A stretch of DNA of 64,000 bases, taken from NCBI RefSeq assembly GCF_035046505.1, contig NC_089830.1, forward strand, positions 16,296,315 to 16,360,314. The letters are read 5' to 3'. The translations under genes were made by a program, and so were the position numbers. The notes under the pieces are model-generated. The model was given only the letters and a program-made list of their open reading frames with translations. It was not told where the DNA came from and ran no database searches. Source of the stretch: Tiliqua scincoides (lineage: Eukaryota > Chordata > Lepidosauria > Squamata > Scincidae). Of this stretch, positions 1 through 11,008 are shown in pieces; the stretch's first letter is position 1; every line of letters starts with the position of its first letter.

Positions 1-155
1 GTCATAGATGCGCCTCTTCTGGACGTCAAGCACTTCGGCAGCCCGGTTCAGGTCCAGCACCCCATCTTCCGACTCGCTGAGGAGGTGAATAAACTTCTTG
101 GTGAGCAGGCCAAGAGATGTATCATAGCGGGTCTTCTCTCCAGGCGATTTGGGAG
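1..155 (-). CDS. E2F2: E2F2 exon 3 (5' part), winged-helix DNA-binding domain
   Basis: On the minus strand this segment opens after a pyrimidine-rich acceptor ending TAG at 158-156 and stays open to the window edge for 51 codons plus two bases. It reads [20 protein letters not shown] at its start, then [16 protein letters not shown] and later [14 protein letters not shown]. This is the start of the E2F winged-helix DNA-binding domain, including the RRIYD DNA-contact motif. Residues shared with mammalian E2F2 rather than E2F1 or E2F3 are [11 protein letters not shown] and EVLDVQKRR. Family knowledge: E2F2 pairs with DP proteins in the nucleus, binds TTTSSCGC sites in S-phase genes and is restrained by RB. 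The residue after DLN is Arg, where mammalian E2F2 has Trp as I recall and E2F3 has Lys. The exon continues beyond base 1. Confidence 0.96.
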
Positions 156-719
156 CTAGGATGAAGAGAAGGAAATTAGTAAAAGTGCCTGAGAGCAAAA
201 GGAGAGCAGGCCTCTCGTAGAACTAAAGGTAAATTTTAAAAAAAGGTCAAGGTTTCCCCTGCACAGTTGCGTTCGCCTCTAGAGGGCAGTGCTCATCTCT
301 ATCTCAGAGCCGAGCGAGCCAGTGTTGTCTGAAGACATCTTCCGAGGTCATGTGGCCAGCATGACTGAACACCAAAGTGCATGGAACACTGTTACCTTCC
401 CACCAAAGTGGTACCTATTTATCTGCTTGCATTTACGTGCTTTTGAACTGCTAAGTTGGCAGGAGCTGAGGCAAGTAACAGCTCTGAGGCAGCACCGGGG
501 TCTCAAACTCCTGGGCTGCCAACCTTCCAGCTGACAGTCCAGTGTCTTTAACCACTCAGCCACCACACCTCTCTCATATACCTAGGGTGATCCTATTCTG
601 CAATTCAGCAGCAGAGAAATTAGGTTCAGTTGGAGTTCAGAGTTTCTAGCCCTCAATTGCAGCAAACCCCTCATCAGCAACTAGGTTTGCCGAAGGGCCA
701 CTTTGAGAAGGAGGTAGAG

Positions 720-1302
720 CAGTGTTTCTCAAACATTTTAGCACTAGGACCCACTTTTTAGAATGTCAGGACCCACATAAGAAGAGTCCAGCCGGACAGG
801 CCCAGGGCCCATCCCGTCCAGCCTCCCTTATCTCACAGTGGCCAAACAGATGCCCCAGGGAGCACACACAAGATACCCACTAGAAGGGATTTCATGGCTG
901 GAAGTGACATAATGAAACAGGAACATTTTTAACACGCCCCCTTACGACAAAATCAATTATTTTTAAATAAGTTTAAAAATTTATTTAAAATAAAGAAGAA
1001 CCCTCCCAAGCAGTTGCTGATCTGTTTTTTAAAAATTCCCCAAACATCGCAAAGGTTGCAGTCCTATCCACACTTACCTGGGAGTAAACCCCATTGACTG
1101 TCATTGTTAAAAGCATATACAAAGTTGCCTGTTAAAGGGGGTGATCTGTAACATTTCCCCAAATGCAGTCAAATACCATGGTATGCGAGTCTAATACCAA
1201 GTCTAATGTATTAAAAAATACACTTTGAAATGAATGGGGACCCACCTGAAATTGGCTCGTGACCCACCTAGTGGGTACTGACCCACAGTTTGAGAAACGC
1301 TG
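720..1302. mobile_element. hAT element (Charlie-like), non-autonomous
   Basis: The terminal inverted repeats are CAGTGTTTCTCAAAC and GTTTGAGAAACGCTG. The flanking 8-mers AGGTAGAG and AACTAGGG are a plausible decayed target duplication. No transposase is present. A minus-strand CR1 3' fragment lies inside at about 783-870. Confidence 0.85.
783..870 (-). mobile_element. CR1 LINE 3'-end fragment nested in hAT
   Basis: Read on the minus strand this is the CR1 3' end (GGGGCATCTGTTTGGCCACT and GTGAGATAAGG, then CTGGACGGGATGGGCC). It is diverged and truncated. Confidence 0.6.
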
Positions 1303-1575
1303 AACTAGGGTCTTCCTCTTCTGCGATTCAGCAGAGCAAAAGTTACGCTCAGTTGGCGTCTATAGTTACTAGCTCTCAAATGCTGCAAAGACCTCATCCG
1401 TAACTAGGCTTACTGAAGGGCCAACTTTGAGAAGGAGGAAGAGGGTTGTGAGAGATAAGCTCCAATAGCTTGCAAATACGATCAATGCTCTCTCTTTCTC
1501 TCCACAACTTCATCTAGATTGACAACTGGACTGGGGGGCAGAAACAGTGCTCCTCAGGAGGCCAAGCATGGCCCA

Positions 1576-1762
1576 AGGATCACCCTTTGCCAATCCGTAG
1601 AGTGGCAGACCACATGAGTTGCAAGCAGAAGGTCTCAGGTTCAAATCACTGGCATGTCCAGTTGAGGCTGGGAAACACCAATATCGGAAACCCCGGAGAG
1701 CTCCTGCCAATCAGTACAGGCAACTGATCTAGATCAGCCATGGTGTGACTCCATGTGGCAGT
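1576..1762 (+). mobile_element. tRNA-derived SINE
   Basis: It has a Pol III B-box-like GGTTCAAATCA after GCAAGCAGAAGGTCTCA. The body that follows, with CAATCAGTACAGGCAACTG and GACTCCATGTGGCAG, is typical of reptilian tRNA SINEs with a LINE-like tail. The A box is degraded. Confidence 0.65.
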
Positions 1763-1939
1763 GCCCCATTTTCATGTCTGTACAATCAAATCCATCCAGT
1801 CCAAAATTCTTCTCTCCTAAACCATTAAGCCCTGTGGCAGTTGCAAATTGTGATGTGCACCGCCTTCTAGTGGCCGATAGTTTTCCTGCAATTCCTACTT
1901 TTGTCAACACATCTCTCCTTACAATGACACAGGACACGA

Positions 1940-2236
1940 GAACCTGGATCAGGCCAAAAGCCCATCTAGTGCAGCTTCCTGCATCTCCCAGTGGTCCACC
2001 AGATGCCTCAGAGAGCACACAGTAGGCAACAAGAGGCCTACATCCTGGTGCCACTCCCTTGCACCTGGCATTCTGAAGTCGTCTACTTCTAAAACCATGA
2101 GATGGCATATACGCACCATGACTTGTCACCTGTGATGAACCTTTCCTCCATCAATCTGTCCAATCCCCTTTTCAAGGCATCCAGGCCAATGCCACCACCA
2201 CATCATGTGGCACGGAGTTCCACAGACTGATTTTGT
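1940..2236 (-). mobile_element. CR1 LINE 3' end
   Basis: The complement of GGATCAGGCC, CCATCTAGTGCAGCTTCCTG and CAATCCCCTTTTCAAGGCAT matches the 3' region of the long CR1 at 51375-54925. It is an old, diverged copy. Confidence 0.8.
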
Positions 2237-2477
2237 GGTCCGCAGGGCCACAAAATGACCACAGGGTGTGTGGTCATTACACATCGCTCAATGACCCCCA
2301 GAGAAGGGGCAAATTAAAACATTTACTTTTTACTATGAGATAATTAAACATGTGTTCGAAGATGCTCTCACTGGTCTTGTGGCCTGCAGCCTGATCTAGC
2401 AGAGCACATTCAGCCACTAAAAACTGTAGGAAGCAGTAAATAGGAGGTCATGTTTGCACAACAACTTTAAGCAGGTA

Positions 2478-2916
2478 CAGGTAGAGCCCGTTTATCCACG
2501 TTACTTCCGTTCTGTGACTCCGCACGATTAACAAAAAACACGTTGTGCTAAATTCCATAGAGTTACGCAAATACGCTGCAGCCTGACACTTGGGGCTGGA
2601 AGGAAACTAAGGCAGCTGTTATCAATCCCCTCCCCTCCCCTCCACTCCACTCCTTCGCCTCCCCCACTTTCCGCTTCTTTCACAGGTGGGATGCTGAGCT
2701 TTTAAGAGTCCAGTCCTATGTGTTTTGACTCAGAAGTAAGCCCCATTGTAGTCATTGGACTTACTCCCAGGAAAGTGTGGAGAGGATTGTAGCCTAAATC
2801 TCATGCTTCGCTTGCTGGGAAGACTTGTTTCCGTAGGCTGGAGCATGGAGAGCCTGCACCAGCTCAGCGGGGGGGGGGGGGAATTCGGCAGTCCCCTCTG
2901 TTGCTACCGCACCTGC

Positions 2917-2985
<69 letters not shown>

Positions 2986-3323
2986 TGTGTGTGTGCGTGT
3001 GTGTGAGAGAGAGAGAGTGTGAGAGAGAGAGTGCGCACACTCCACTTTGCAGCATGTGCTCTGGCTACAGAGGTTTTCCACCCCCCCTTCCCCGACTCAG
3101 GGGCTCCAAGAGTGTTACTGTTCCTTCGCAAGGGGAACCTCTTCCAGGGCTCCAGGGCTATTCCCTGCCTGGGCACAGTGGAGCCTTTTTGCAGTGTTTT
3201 GGGCTGCCTGGAAATGGATCGAGAGGACAGTGCAGGGCAAAGGAGGCAAAGGTGTGTGTGACTTTCAGTTTTCCCTCACCCCATTTGTGATGAATAAATC
3301 CGTGGATAAATAGGTTGCACCTG
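2478..3323. mobile_element. Mariner/Tigger-like non-autonomous element
   Basis: The ends CAGGTAGAGCCCGTTTATCC and (inverted) CAGGTGCAACCTATTTATCC are flanked by TA on both sides (2476-2477, 3324-3325), as in Tc1/mariner elements. It contains a short palindromic MITE at 2708-2795 and a compound GT/GA microsatellite. No transposase is seen. Confidence 0.75.
2918..3030. repeat. Compound (GT)n(GA)n microsatellite
   Basis: About 17 GT units are followed by a GA run, then further GT and GA blocks. Long open frames here in every phase are artefacts of the repeat. Confidence 0.97.
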
Positions 3324-3504
3324 TACCATAAACCAGCATGTCAGTAGCAGTTCCCCTAAACACAATGAACTGCAGTGGCCAAACTCCCTTCTCCCATTTT
3401 TGCCCCCTATCAGCTTTCCTCTCCCAGTTATCCTCCCACCAGAAACCAGAATATGGAAAAGATGAGCAAGAAAAGAGATGCAAACTCAGTTGAAGATTCT
3501 CTGC

Positions 3505-3640
3505 TAATGGTTGTCAGATAGTACTGCTTCTTGGCCCTTTAGGGTGGACTACGGATGAACTAAGAAACCATCTTAGTGGTGGGCCATTGTGAGATACAGG
3601 AAGATAGTTGGGCTTTTGGTCTGATCCAGCCAGGACTGAT
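3505..3640 (+). mobile_element. CR1 LINE 3'-end fragment
   Basis: GTGGGCCATTGTGAGATACA, GGAAGATAGTTGGGC and TCTGATCCAGCC match the CR1 3' end found in younger copies here. Confidence 0.7.
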
Positions 3641-3839
3641 GTTCGCCTGGACTTCTGGATAGGTTATTTGCCCTGTTGACACTCACAAAGCTGCAGGGAA
3701 GTATTGTAACAGAACAGGTACAGTAGGCGGGAATGCTGCCTGGTACAGATAACCTGGAAATTAACATTGGGTCAATGAAAATGGACCCTCTGTACCCTCG
3801 TGATGGCAAAGACTCATAGGACTTCATTGGAAGGAATCA

Positions 3840-4138
3840 TTGCATAAATGATTCCAGAATCATTGCATAAATATGATGAGAACTGCCACTTCTTGCTCTT
3901 TTCATTGTGACCCATATGGGTGTCTGTTCGCTAGCCTCTTGGTCATTTTTCAACCATGTCTGTACAGGTACACCTCACAGAGCAGACAATAGACCTTACA
4001 ACCTGTACCTGCACTGTACATGGGAATTAGCACAAGACCTTCTAGTGCTCACACCACAGAAAACAAGTCTTACACAAAAATGTCAGGATTCCAGAATAGT
4101 CTGGATTTCAGATGCCCGGATAAGAGGTAACCTACCTG
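3840..4138. mobile_element. Tigger-like repeat, copy 1
   Basis: It is alignable with 39887-40212 through AATCATTGCATAAAT, GAGAACTGCC, CAATGTCTGTACAGGTA and ACAAGACCTTCTAGTG. The right end reads CTACCTGTA, an inverted CAGG end next to TA, as in Tigger-like elements. The left end is not resolved. Confidence 0.6.
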
Positions 4139-4203
4139 TATTTGAGATTATCTGGAGGCAATTCCTCAACAAAACAGTTTAAGCTTCTTGAAGCACGTAG
4201 ATA

Positions 4204-4904
4204 CAGTCAGTTCTCTTTATATGCAAATTTGCTATCTGTGAATCCGCTTATCTGCAAGGGGCAGAATTCAGGCCTTTTCAAACTGGGGCATCCTGACGCC
4301 CCAGCCTGTGGGCCCTGGCCTGTTCCCCCTTAAGGGGCGGGGCAGCCTGGAGGCAGGGAGGAGGCAGCGGTGATTGCTCCACTATCACTTCTGAAGCTGC
4401 TGGGAGCCCTGCAGAAGGTTGTGCAGGGCTCCCCACACCTCCGGGAGGCTGCTTTACCTTTAAACCCCCCCCCCCCCGCAAGAACGTAGAACAGCTCAAA
4501 CTCTCCCTGAGAGTTTGAAAACTGCTGGGCAGAATTGCTACCATCTCTTGTTACCTGCACCTCTGTTCTCATTACCTGCTATGCAGAGACCTTCAGAATG
4601 GTGTCTGTGACCAGCTCAGACCTTTTTAACATGCTTCTGCTGATTATTTTAAAGGGGTTTTCACTGGTTGTTGGGAGACATTCTGAAGATCCCTGCAGCA
4701 TTCAGAGATATTCTGGCACTTCCTGCTGTACTCTGCTGGCTTCCCGAAGGTCTCTGCTGGATTATTCTGATGGTACCCCTTCCCTTCCTAGGGTATTCCT
4801 TGTACCTAACCTCACTGATCCCATAGGAACAATTGTTCATTATCTGCAAATTCAATATCCACTACTCTAGGATCTGAACCCTAGCAGATAATGAAAACAG
4901 ACTG
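4204..4904. mobile_element. Tigger-like non-autonomous element with hAT inside
   Basis: The ends CAGTCAGTTCTCTTTAT and (inverted) CAGTCTGTTTTCATTAT are flanked by TA. The hAT at 4269-4528 interrupts it. The right half (CTCTGTTCTCATTACCTGCT onward) is alignable with 17320-17610. Confidence 0.75.
4269..4528. mobile_element. hAT element, second TIR class, nested
   Basis: The ends CAGGCCTTTTCAAACTGGGG and GAGAGTTTGAAAACTGCTG lie between perfect 8-bp duplications GCAGAATT (4261-4268 and 4529-4536). It is the sister of the copy at 35897-36263. Confidence 0.85.
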
Positions 4905-4927
4905 TAAACAGACTCAATATTTGAGAC

Positions 4928-5310
4928 CAGTGATTCCCAGCCTGTGGGTTGGGACCCACTGGTGGTTCACAATCTGTTTTTTGATGGGTCATGAAGCAGA
5001 GTTTCCACTGTAAAGATCAGATAACTATTTGCCTCAAGTCCTGAGGCTATTCAAAAATCAGAGAGCTGCTAATTGACCTGTAAAGAGCTGAACTCCTTCG
5101 GTTTGCAAGGAGCTGAGCCCCTGCAGCATGTGTAAAAAAAGAAAGAGATAAATGTTTGAGCATCTTTTTTCCTGGTTATTATTACTTATAAATAAATAAA
5201 TAAATAAATATACTATTTCTTTCTACAGCAGTTATCTTTTTTTAAGTCTCGTCAACACAGATGGGTTCTAATAGAATGCGTCCTGCTGCGAAAAAGTTTG
5301 AGAAGCACTT
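4928..5310. mobile_element. hAT element, non-autonomous
   Basis: The ends CAGTGATTCCCAGCCTGTGG and AGTTTGAGAAGCACTT are present. The interior (CTGAGGCTATTCAAAAATCA) matches the copies at 15134-15514 and 33788-34197. The target duplication is decayed (TTTGAGAC and TTTACGAC). Confidence 0.75.
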
Positions 5311-6168
5311 TTTACGACAGCTGATATACTTTTTTTTTTTGGCAACTGGCAAGTGAAGGATGATCACATCTGTATATACCTTTTCCCCTTTTGTATAAAG
5401 CAAAGCATTAAAGAAAGGGAGGAATGCTGCCCAATGCCCACTCTGGTCCATTGCCTCTGTGTTAGATATAAATCCAAAACCTTTGCCGTGCTCTGTGCAG
5501 CGGGGGACTTCTGGTTTCATTTAATCTCGTGCTGTCGCTTTAAATGACACTGGAAGTTCCAGGCTTCCAGGTTCACAGCAGTGCATGAAGAGCACACTAA
5601 GGAGGGGAATGCTCTGCTTGTTGCTCAACTGAGCAGGAAGCATGTCATTGCGGCTCGCACTGGCAGCAGGTTGAAGGGAGGTGGTGGCAACCCCTTGCAA
5701 ACTGCAGCTAAAGCAACCCGTTTTGAGTGGCTTCATGGATGGGCTGGCACTGTGTACAGGTCTGGATACTCCTGCCACGTTCAGGACGTTACTTGCTTGG
5801 GTTACTAAGGACCAACAACTTGTGAACTGGGATGGAGTGCTTTGTTGACCCACAAGAAAAGGTGGAAAGAGAAAGAAAGGACAGAGATGGAACAGCCAGA
5901 TGGTGGCTGTAGCATATATCGGTACTGGACTTGCTGATCTATGACAGTCACGTGTACATTAAAAAAAGAAAGAGGCTCACAGTGTCATGCATGCACTTTG
6001 AACTCTCACTGCTCGTGTGCTTATGCATGCTCTTTGAACTCTCTCAATGCTCATCTCTGCCTCTATGAGGGCTGGAAACTTGAAAACAAAACACAACTCA
6101 GTTGTTAATTTTTTTAAAAAAATGCTCCCCCACTTGCCCCGATTCAGAATCTTTCTGGTTCAACTTAC

Positions 6169-6274
6169 TTTTCGGACTAGGGATGTGAGGAAGTGTCCTA
6201 CCCTTGCCCTTTGGTGTCCGGAACTCTGGGGTGCACTGCTGGCCGGTCCCTTCAAGATCTAGCTTCCTTTTAGC
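6169..6274 (-). CDS. E2F2: E2F2 exon 2, cyclin-binding / nuclear-import motif
   Basis: This is a 106-bp minus-strand exon with acceptor TTCTAG at 6280-6275 and donor GTAAGT from 6168. It starts in phase 0 with AKRKLDLEG, the conserved basic and RxL-type cyclin A binding motif of E2F1-3, and continues with PEFRTPKGKG and PHIPSPK. Its last base A joins CT at the start of exon 3 to make Thr, giving [12 protein letters not shown] across the junction, which matches my memory of the mammalian protein. An earlier GT at 6201-6200 would also keep phase, but it lacks a donor consensus and would delete the conserved SPKT segment. The exon is too short and lacks a start codon, so simple ORF searches miss it. 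Confidence 0.95.
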
Positions 6275-6684
6275 CTAGAAAGGAGAGAGGGAGAGAGAGA
6301 CTCTATCATGATTAAGTTACAGACATTACACTCACAGAAAAAAAAGAACAGGGCACAAAATGGATTTGCTTGTCACATTCATACCGACAGTCTTCCATGT
6401 CTTATATCGGTACCTGATTAAAATCTTCCGTTAATCTATATAACAACGAACAGAAACAAAAGAGAAGAACAGACCTAGAGAACAGAATTCAAAAGCCTTG
6501 GGGGGGGGGGGAGGTAAAATACATCAAACCTTTGGGTAAGATAAAGAAGCTTTCAATAATTAAAGTATACCCCTGCTAGTAATTATTTTACGGGCCTCAC
6601 CTCAATAAGTTTCAGAAACAGAGGGATCAGCGTGTGCTCAGTGAGGCTACAAGGCTCAGGTGCTACACACTTATAGGTATAGAG

Positions 6685-7093
6685 CAGGGGTGCCCAAACC
6701 CCTGCCCAGGGGCCACTTGCGGCCCTCTGGTGAGCCCCCAATCTCCTATGACTTTTTGGAGCCCGTGCTGGCCCAATGCAACTGCTATCAGCAAGAGGAC
6801 GACTGTTGAACTTCTCACCTGAGCTGTGGGACAAGGGTTCCCCTCACTACTTGCTGTTTCACGTCTGTGATGCAGCAGTGACAGTGAAGGAAATGCTGGC
6901 CTTGCTTTGTGCAAAGCCTTTTATAGGCCTTGAGCTACTGCAAGACCTTCATTCATTCATATAAGTTCCATCTCTAATATATTCATTTAAGTAAATTTAT
7001 TCAAATTTCAAATTGTACATTCTTTTTCCCCAGCCCCAACACAGTATCAGAGAGGTGATGTGGCCCTCCTGCCAAAATGTTTGGACACCCCTG
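6685..7093. mobile_element. hAT element, CAGGGGTG class
   Basis: The ends CAGGGGTGCCCAAACC and TTTGGACACCCCTG are flanked by GTATAGAG and GTGTAGAG (7 of 8 match). The interior is related to 11009-11465 and 24983-25336. Confidence 0.88.
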
Positions 7094-7428
7094 GTGTAGA
7101 GAATGGAGAGAGAAAACTACCATTTTACTATACTGGGAAAGGAAGTCACCACAGATAGACGGGGCATCCAACAAATAGTGTCTTTTGCAGTGGTGCTGAG
7201 CAATACGGGCAAGCATTTGGTGTCTAAGCACACAACTGAACCTCCTGATAGCTGACATTTTTAAAACACAAGTTTCTAGCCCCTAAGACGGTAAAAACAT
7301 ATGGATAAACATCTCACTATGAGTGTACATGGGATTTTAACTCATCAGGCACTAGGATACCCATGTCCTGCACAGCTCTGGCAAACGCACAGAACAATTT
7401 ACACAATTTAAGATGTGGCAAAATTTGC

Positions 7429-7908
7429 TGGCATCCTTCAGTCTCGGAAGACTATGGTATCACGCTCTGAATGGTGGTTCTGGAACAGAGTGTAACCTCT
7501 CCAGTGCGTGAAGTTTGGGTAAAGTAGATATGGAGGATAGACTGTTTCCCATGCAGCAAATCCCCCCTCTCCACGTTGCTGAAATGGTCCAATGGAAAGA
7601 CAGAAGCCAATATGGTTGGTTCCAGCGGCGTCGCAGGAGTTGCCAGAACGTGACTGTGTTCAGCCATGAACTGCCTCAGGGACTCCGGCTCCGGATTTTG
7701 CCTCGAGGTTGACTCCTGAAGCCTTTTCCTTAACTGGATGTAGCCACAAGGCAGTGGAGGTTTGGGATCCGAGTTTTCCTTCTCTCCGATGAGCTGCCTT
7801 CCCAGGCTAAGGAGTTCCATCTACCCGGTGGCTGTTTAGTTGCCTCTTGTACGCCAAGTACAGCCAAACTGAGGGCCTATTCTTATCTCCAGCCCCAGGG
7901 GATAATAT
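7429..7908 (-). mobile_element. 480-bp retro-element with shared LINE tail
   Basis: This is alignable with 17639-18105 over its whole length in the opposite orientation. On its own strand it ends CCGAGACTGAAGGATGCCA, the tail also carried by the LINE fragment at 22573-23022 and by the 5S SINEs. The flanks GCAAAATTTGC (7418-7428) and GCAAAATATGC (7909-7919) look like an 11-bp target duplication with one change. It carries no reverse transcriptase. Confidence 0.75.
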
Positions 7909-9034
7909 GCAAAATATGCCTATTTTATTCAGATCACAACGTTCTCAACTTCTATTCTGTAGAATTCCAGGGAAGTCATAGCTGAGAGTGTGCATGTTTT
8001 TAAGATGCAGAGTAGACACAGCCTTGACTGAGACCTTCCCCTTCCATAATCAATTGCTGAATCTCAACACCTTTCCAAGGCAGCAGAGGGTCTGGAGAAA
8101 ACGGAAAGGATCTTCTCTTACTGAACTTCAGCACAAAACTTGCCCATCTGCCAACAAAGTGTGATGTCCGGCGCCAATGCCACAAAGCCCAAGAAGAGGC
8201 TTACACAAGTCACGTCCTGTTGTAACAACTGCTTCCGAGAGCTTGCAGCTGTCAGCAGCAGAAGGGCAGGGGAGGGGAGAATGGGGTCCACTGCCATGTG
8301 TGTCAGACTCTGGAAGGGCATCTGTCATAACCCCTTTCCACTTGCGCAGAAAGTCAAAGCAATTTACAAGAAAGGCCAACAGGAAAAAGGAGTGAGGCAC
8401 AAAGCAGCCAGATCTCCTATTGCTTCCTGGCCATTTCCTGCCTGGTGGCGAGGCAGCTCCCATGCTGCCTGCCATTCTCCTCAAGTGCTTCCTCTCTGCC
8501 TCCGGCGTGCTTCGGCACACTGCAGCGGTGGCTGGGAACTGGGAAACCAAATATCCAAGGGAAATAGGCCAAATAAGGAAAAGAGAACGCTGCGGTCATC
8601 AATCAGCGAGCCTCCCTGCAATAGATCTGAAACCTGCATAAGGAAGAAGGATAAACACTTGCTCATGTACAGCTTGGAAAAAATATATGTATATGCTTTT
8701 CCTGTTTACATGCAGCTTTCCTCCCACTGATCCTCAACGCACACTTCAGTACCTTTATTGGCATATTAAAAGTTTACAGAGAACAAATAGCATAGTAAAA
8801 TAGAACAGCTTTGGTAATGTTAACTTCAAACTTTGGCCTTAGAGACTACCGCTAAAAATCCCGCCACCAGGTTGGTAATAGGAGGGGAATAATCACTGAG
8901 AAGAATTGGAAAAGGATCAACAAGGGAAACAGGAAGAGAAGAAAGAAAAGAATCAAGTAAGTGGGACCTGAAGTTGTGATGAGCAGTGCACCAAAGGAGG
9001 TTATGATCTAGAGCAGGGGTGCTCAATAGGTGGA

Positions 9035-9058
9035 TTGCGATCTACCGGTAGATCGCAA
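9035..9058. repeat. Perfect 24-bp palindrome
   Basis: TTGCGATCTACC is followed immediately by its exact reverse complement. It lies inside the hAT element near its left end. Confidence 0.95.
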
Positions 9059-9101
9059 GGCAAAATGAGTAGATCGCGGAGCCCTGTCTCTCCAAACTGT
9101 T

Positions 9102-9144
9102 AATATGTCAGTTTCGTCTAGTGACTAGACGAAACTGACATATT
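9102..9144. repeat. 43-bp palindrome (21-bp arms, 1-nt spacer)
   Basis: The arm at 9102-9122 (AATATGTCAGTTTCGTCTAG then T) and the arm at 9124-9144 are exact reverse complements around a single G. The motif GAAACTGAC recurs several times just downstream. Confidence 0.95.
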
Positions 9145-10164
9145 TAGCTGACACTAAACTGAAACTGACACTTTAGCTGTTCTTCAGGCATGCAGCAACA
9201 AAACTGACGAAACTGACTAGACTCCAGCAGGGGCTCCATACATTAAAGGGGGTGTCTGTCAGACACTTCCTTCCTCCCTGGTAGATCTCCGGGCCTTGCT
9301 GGGTTTCAAAGTAGCTCTCGAGCCAAAAAAGTGTGAGCACCCCTGATCTAGAGTATCTGGTTCAGATCCTCAACGCAGCATGATCTTAGGGCCTGGATCC
9401 CTGCTACTGAATTTACAATATTTGATTTACCAAATGACAAGAGGTTAGAGCTCACTGAGTCAAGAGCACTGTGCTCTGCAACTTAGAAGCTCTCCTTCAG
9501 AGTATAGACAGACAGGTAGCCGGTCTCCACAATTACAAGACCCCCCTCCCCTGGCAAGAGGTTTAATGGCCAGGATCCAGAGAGACACTTGGAAGGGAAG
9601 GGGGCAGTCTCCTAGCGCTTCCATCTTGGAAGCCAACGCCTATTTGCAATCTCTGTACAAAACAAACTCACATTCTCTCTTTGTCAAATGTCTATATAAA
9701 TAGACAGTCGCAGGGCCACTTTCGCAGAGAGCCGATTCCTGTGCAGGCATTTCACTCCCAAGTCAATTAGATTTTTGATTTGCAGAATTGGGACAACTTC
9801 TTTTGGTGAAGAAAAGCACCTGCCCCACCAACACCCGCGTGTATCCGCATGCACAGTTGTAACAGCAAGAGGTCCTGAACATGCTCAAAATAATTGTGTC
9901 CTCCAGCTAGCATAAAGCACAGAGGCAAATTGGTCTGAGACAAAAAAAAAAAAAGCCACATTACGTGAAAATGAGATTCCAGGGATATTTTGGAGTCTGA
10001 TCTGCAAGTCTTCGCTGGAAGGAAAGTCATTGCACAAAAGAAGCAGCAAGATGTGTTCTATTCCTTTGCATGCTGGAGAGGGGAGAATAACATCAGGTAT
10101 TGCCTTTTTGGCTTGATGTTATTGCTACTCAAGGCAGCATATTAATTAAAGACACCAAAATGAT

Positions 10165-10262
10165 GGGGCTGGGGCTGGAGGACAGAGGGAGGGCCCGTAT
10201 CTTGCATGCAGAAGGCCCCAGGTTCAAATCCTTCCACCCACAGGCAGAGCTGGGAAAGAACA
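10165..10262 (+). mobile_element. tRNA-derived SINE fragment
   Basis: GTATCTTGCATGCAGAAGGC is followed by the B-box-like CAGGTTCAAATCC, as in other tRNA SINEs of this window. The 3' tail is not recognisable. Confidence 0.6.
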
Positions 10263-11008
10263 GCCCATTTGCCTACCAAGAAGCTTTGAATTCAGGTTTA
10301 CTTTAAGATTGTGATTTTTGCCATCAGAAATATTCCTGCAGGGCGGCCACAAAGTAGCGACTATCCCTTCCAACTCTTAACGACTGTCAAAAATGATCGA
10401 TGTAATAGGAATGGATAAATCGACTCATAGACAAAAAAAGAATGGCAATGTATTTGTTCATATCCATGACGGAGTTTGTTTTTTTGAAATACTCTTAGTA
10501 TTTGGGGTAGTTCTGAATGAAACATTTGTTTTTGTTGGCCAACAAGCATCCAGTATTGTTTCTAAAGCACTTGCCACAAAACTGAAGTGTACAATAGACA
10601 GAAGCAGTCCTGTTACTGTAGTCTAAAGGAATGATTACAGAAGTCGGGCGATGACACCAACAACAGTGGGAATACCAGGGACTTAAACATGGTATAAAAT
10701 CATTTATACAGCATCATCCATATAAATGGTGCCCTACATGGAATTCTAGGAAAGGCCCCTGCCCCAAGGAGCTTACAGTCTAGATACTCACACAAGGGAG
10801 ACAACTGACAAAGGTAAGAGAAATTTAGGCAAGTAAAGAATGTATTTCAGCTATACATAAGAAATACATAAGCTATACATATACAAATAGCAGAGAACCA
10901 GGACAGAAGTGGAAAGGGAGGACAGCAATATAGTTGGATGCATCTTATGTGAGGTTGGGGTATAAAGCCAAAATTGCACATACAATCAGTTCTCATTATC
11001 TACTAGGG

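Larger units (their letters stand above)
579..1447. repeat. Tandem duplication (~137 bp) split by a hAT element
   Basis: Segments 579-719 and 1303-1447 are alignable along their length. Shared landmarks are CTAGGGT, TCTGCRATTCAGCAG, CAGTTGG, and GGGCCAACTTTGAGAAGGAGG near the end. The hAT element at 720-1302 sits exactly at the junction. Confidence 0.7.
156..6168 (-). other. E2F2: E2F2 intron 2
   Basis: This is the intron between exons 2 and 3, about 6.0 kb, with GTAAGT at its start and a TTTCCTTCTCTTCATCCTAG-type end. It holds hAT, mariner/Tigger-like, CR1 and SINE copies listed separately. In 160-570 and 5320-6160 I see no coding or RNA feature beyond low-complexity patches. Confidence 0.9.
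9014..9345. mobile_element. hAT element with strong internal palindromes
   Basis: The ends CAGGGGTGCTCAATAGG and AAGTGTGAGCACCCCTG lie between perfect 8-bp duplications ATCTAGAG (9006-9013, 9346-9353). Two internal palindromes are described separately. Confidence 0.9.

Noticed and set aside
2755-3313. Overlapping open frames on both strands encoding CVCV/ERER/HTHT runs
   Set aside because: These are translations of the GT/GA microsatellite.
6201-6202. GT at 6201-6200 as the E2F2 exon 2 donor
   Set aside because: It keeps phase but lacks a donor consensus and would remove conserved SPKT. The GTAAGT at 6168 fits both splice rules and protein.
8140-8730. 196-codon plus-strand frame in intron 1
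   Set aside because: Overlaps equally long minus-strand frames, has no domain and low-complexity composition.
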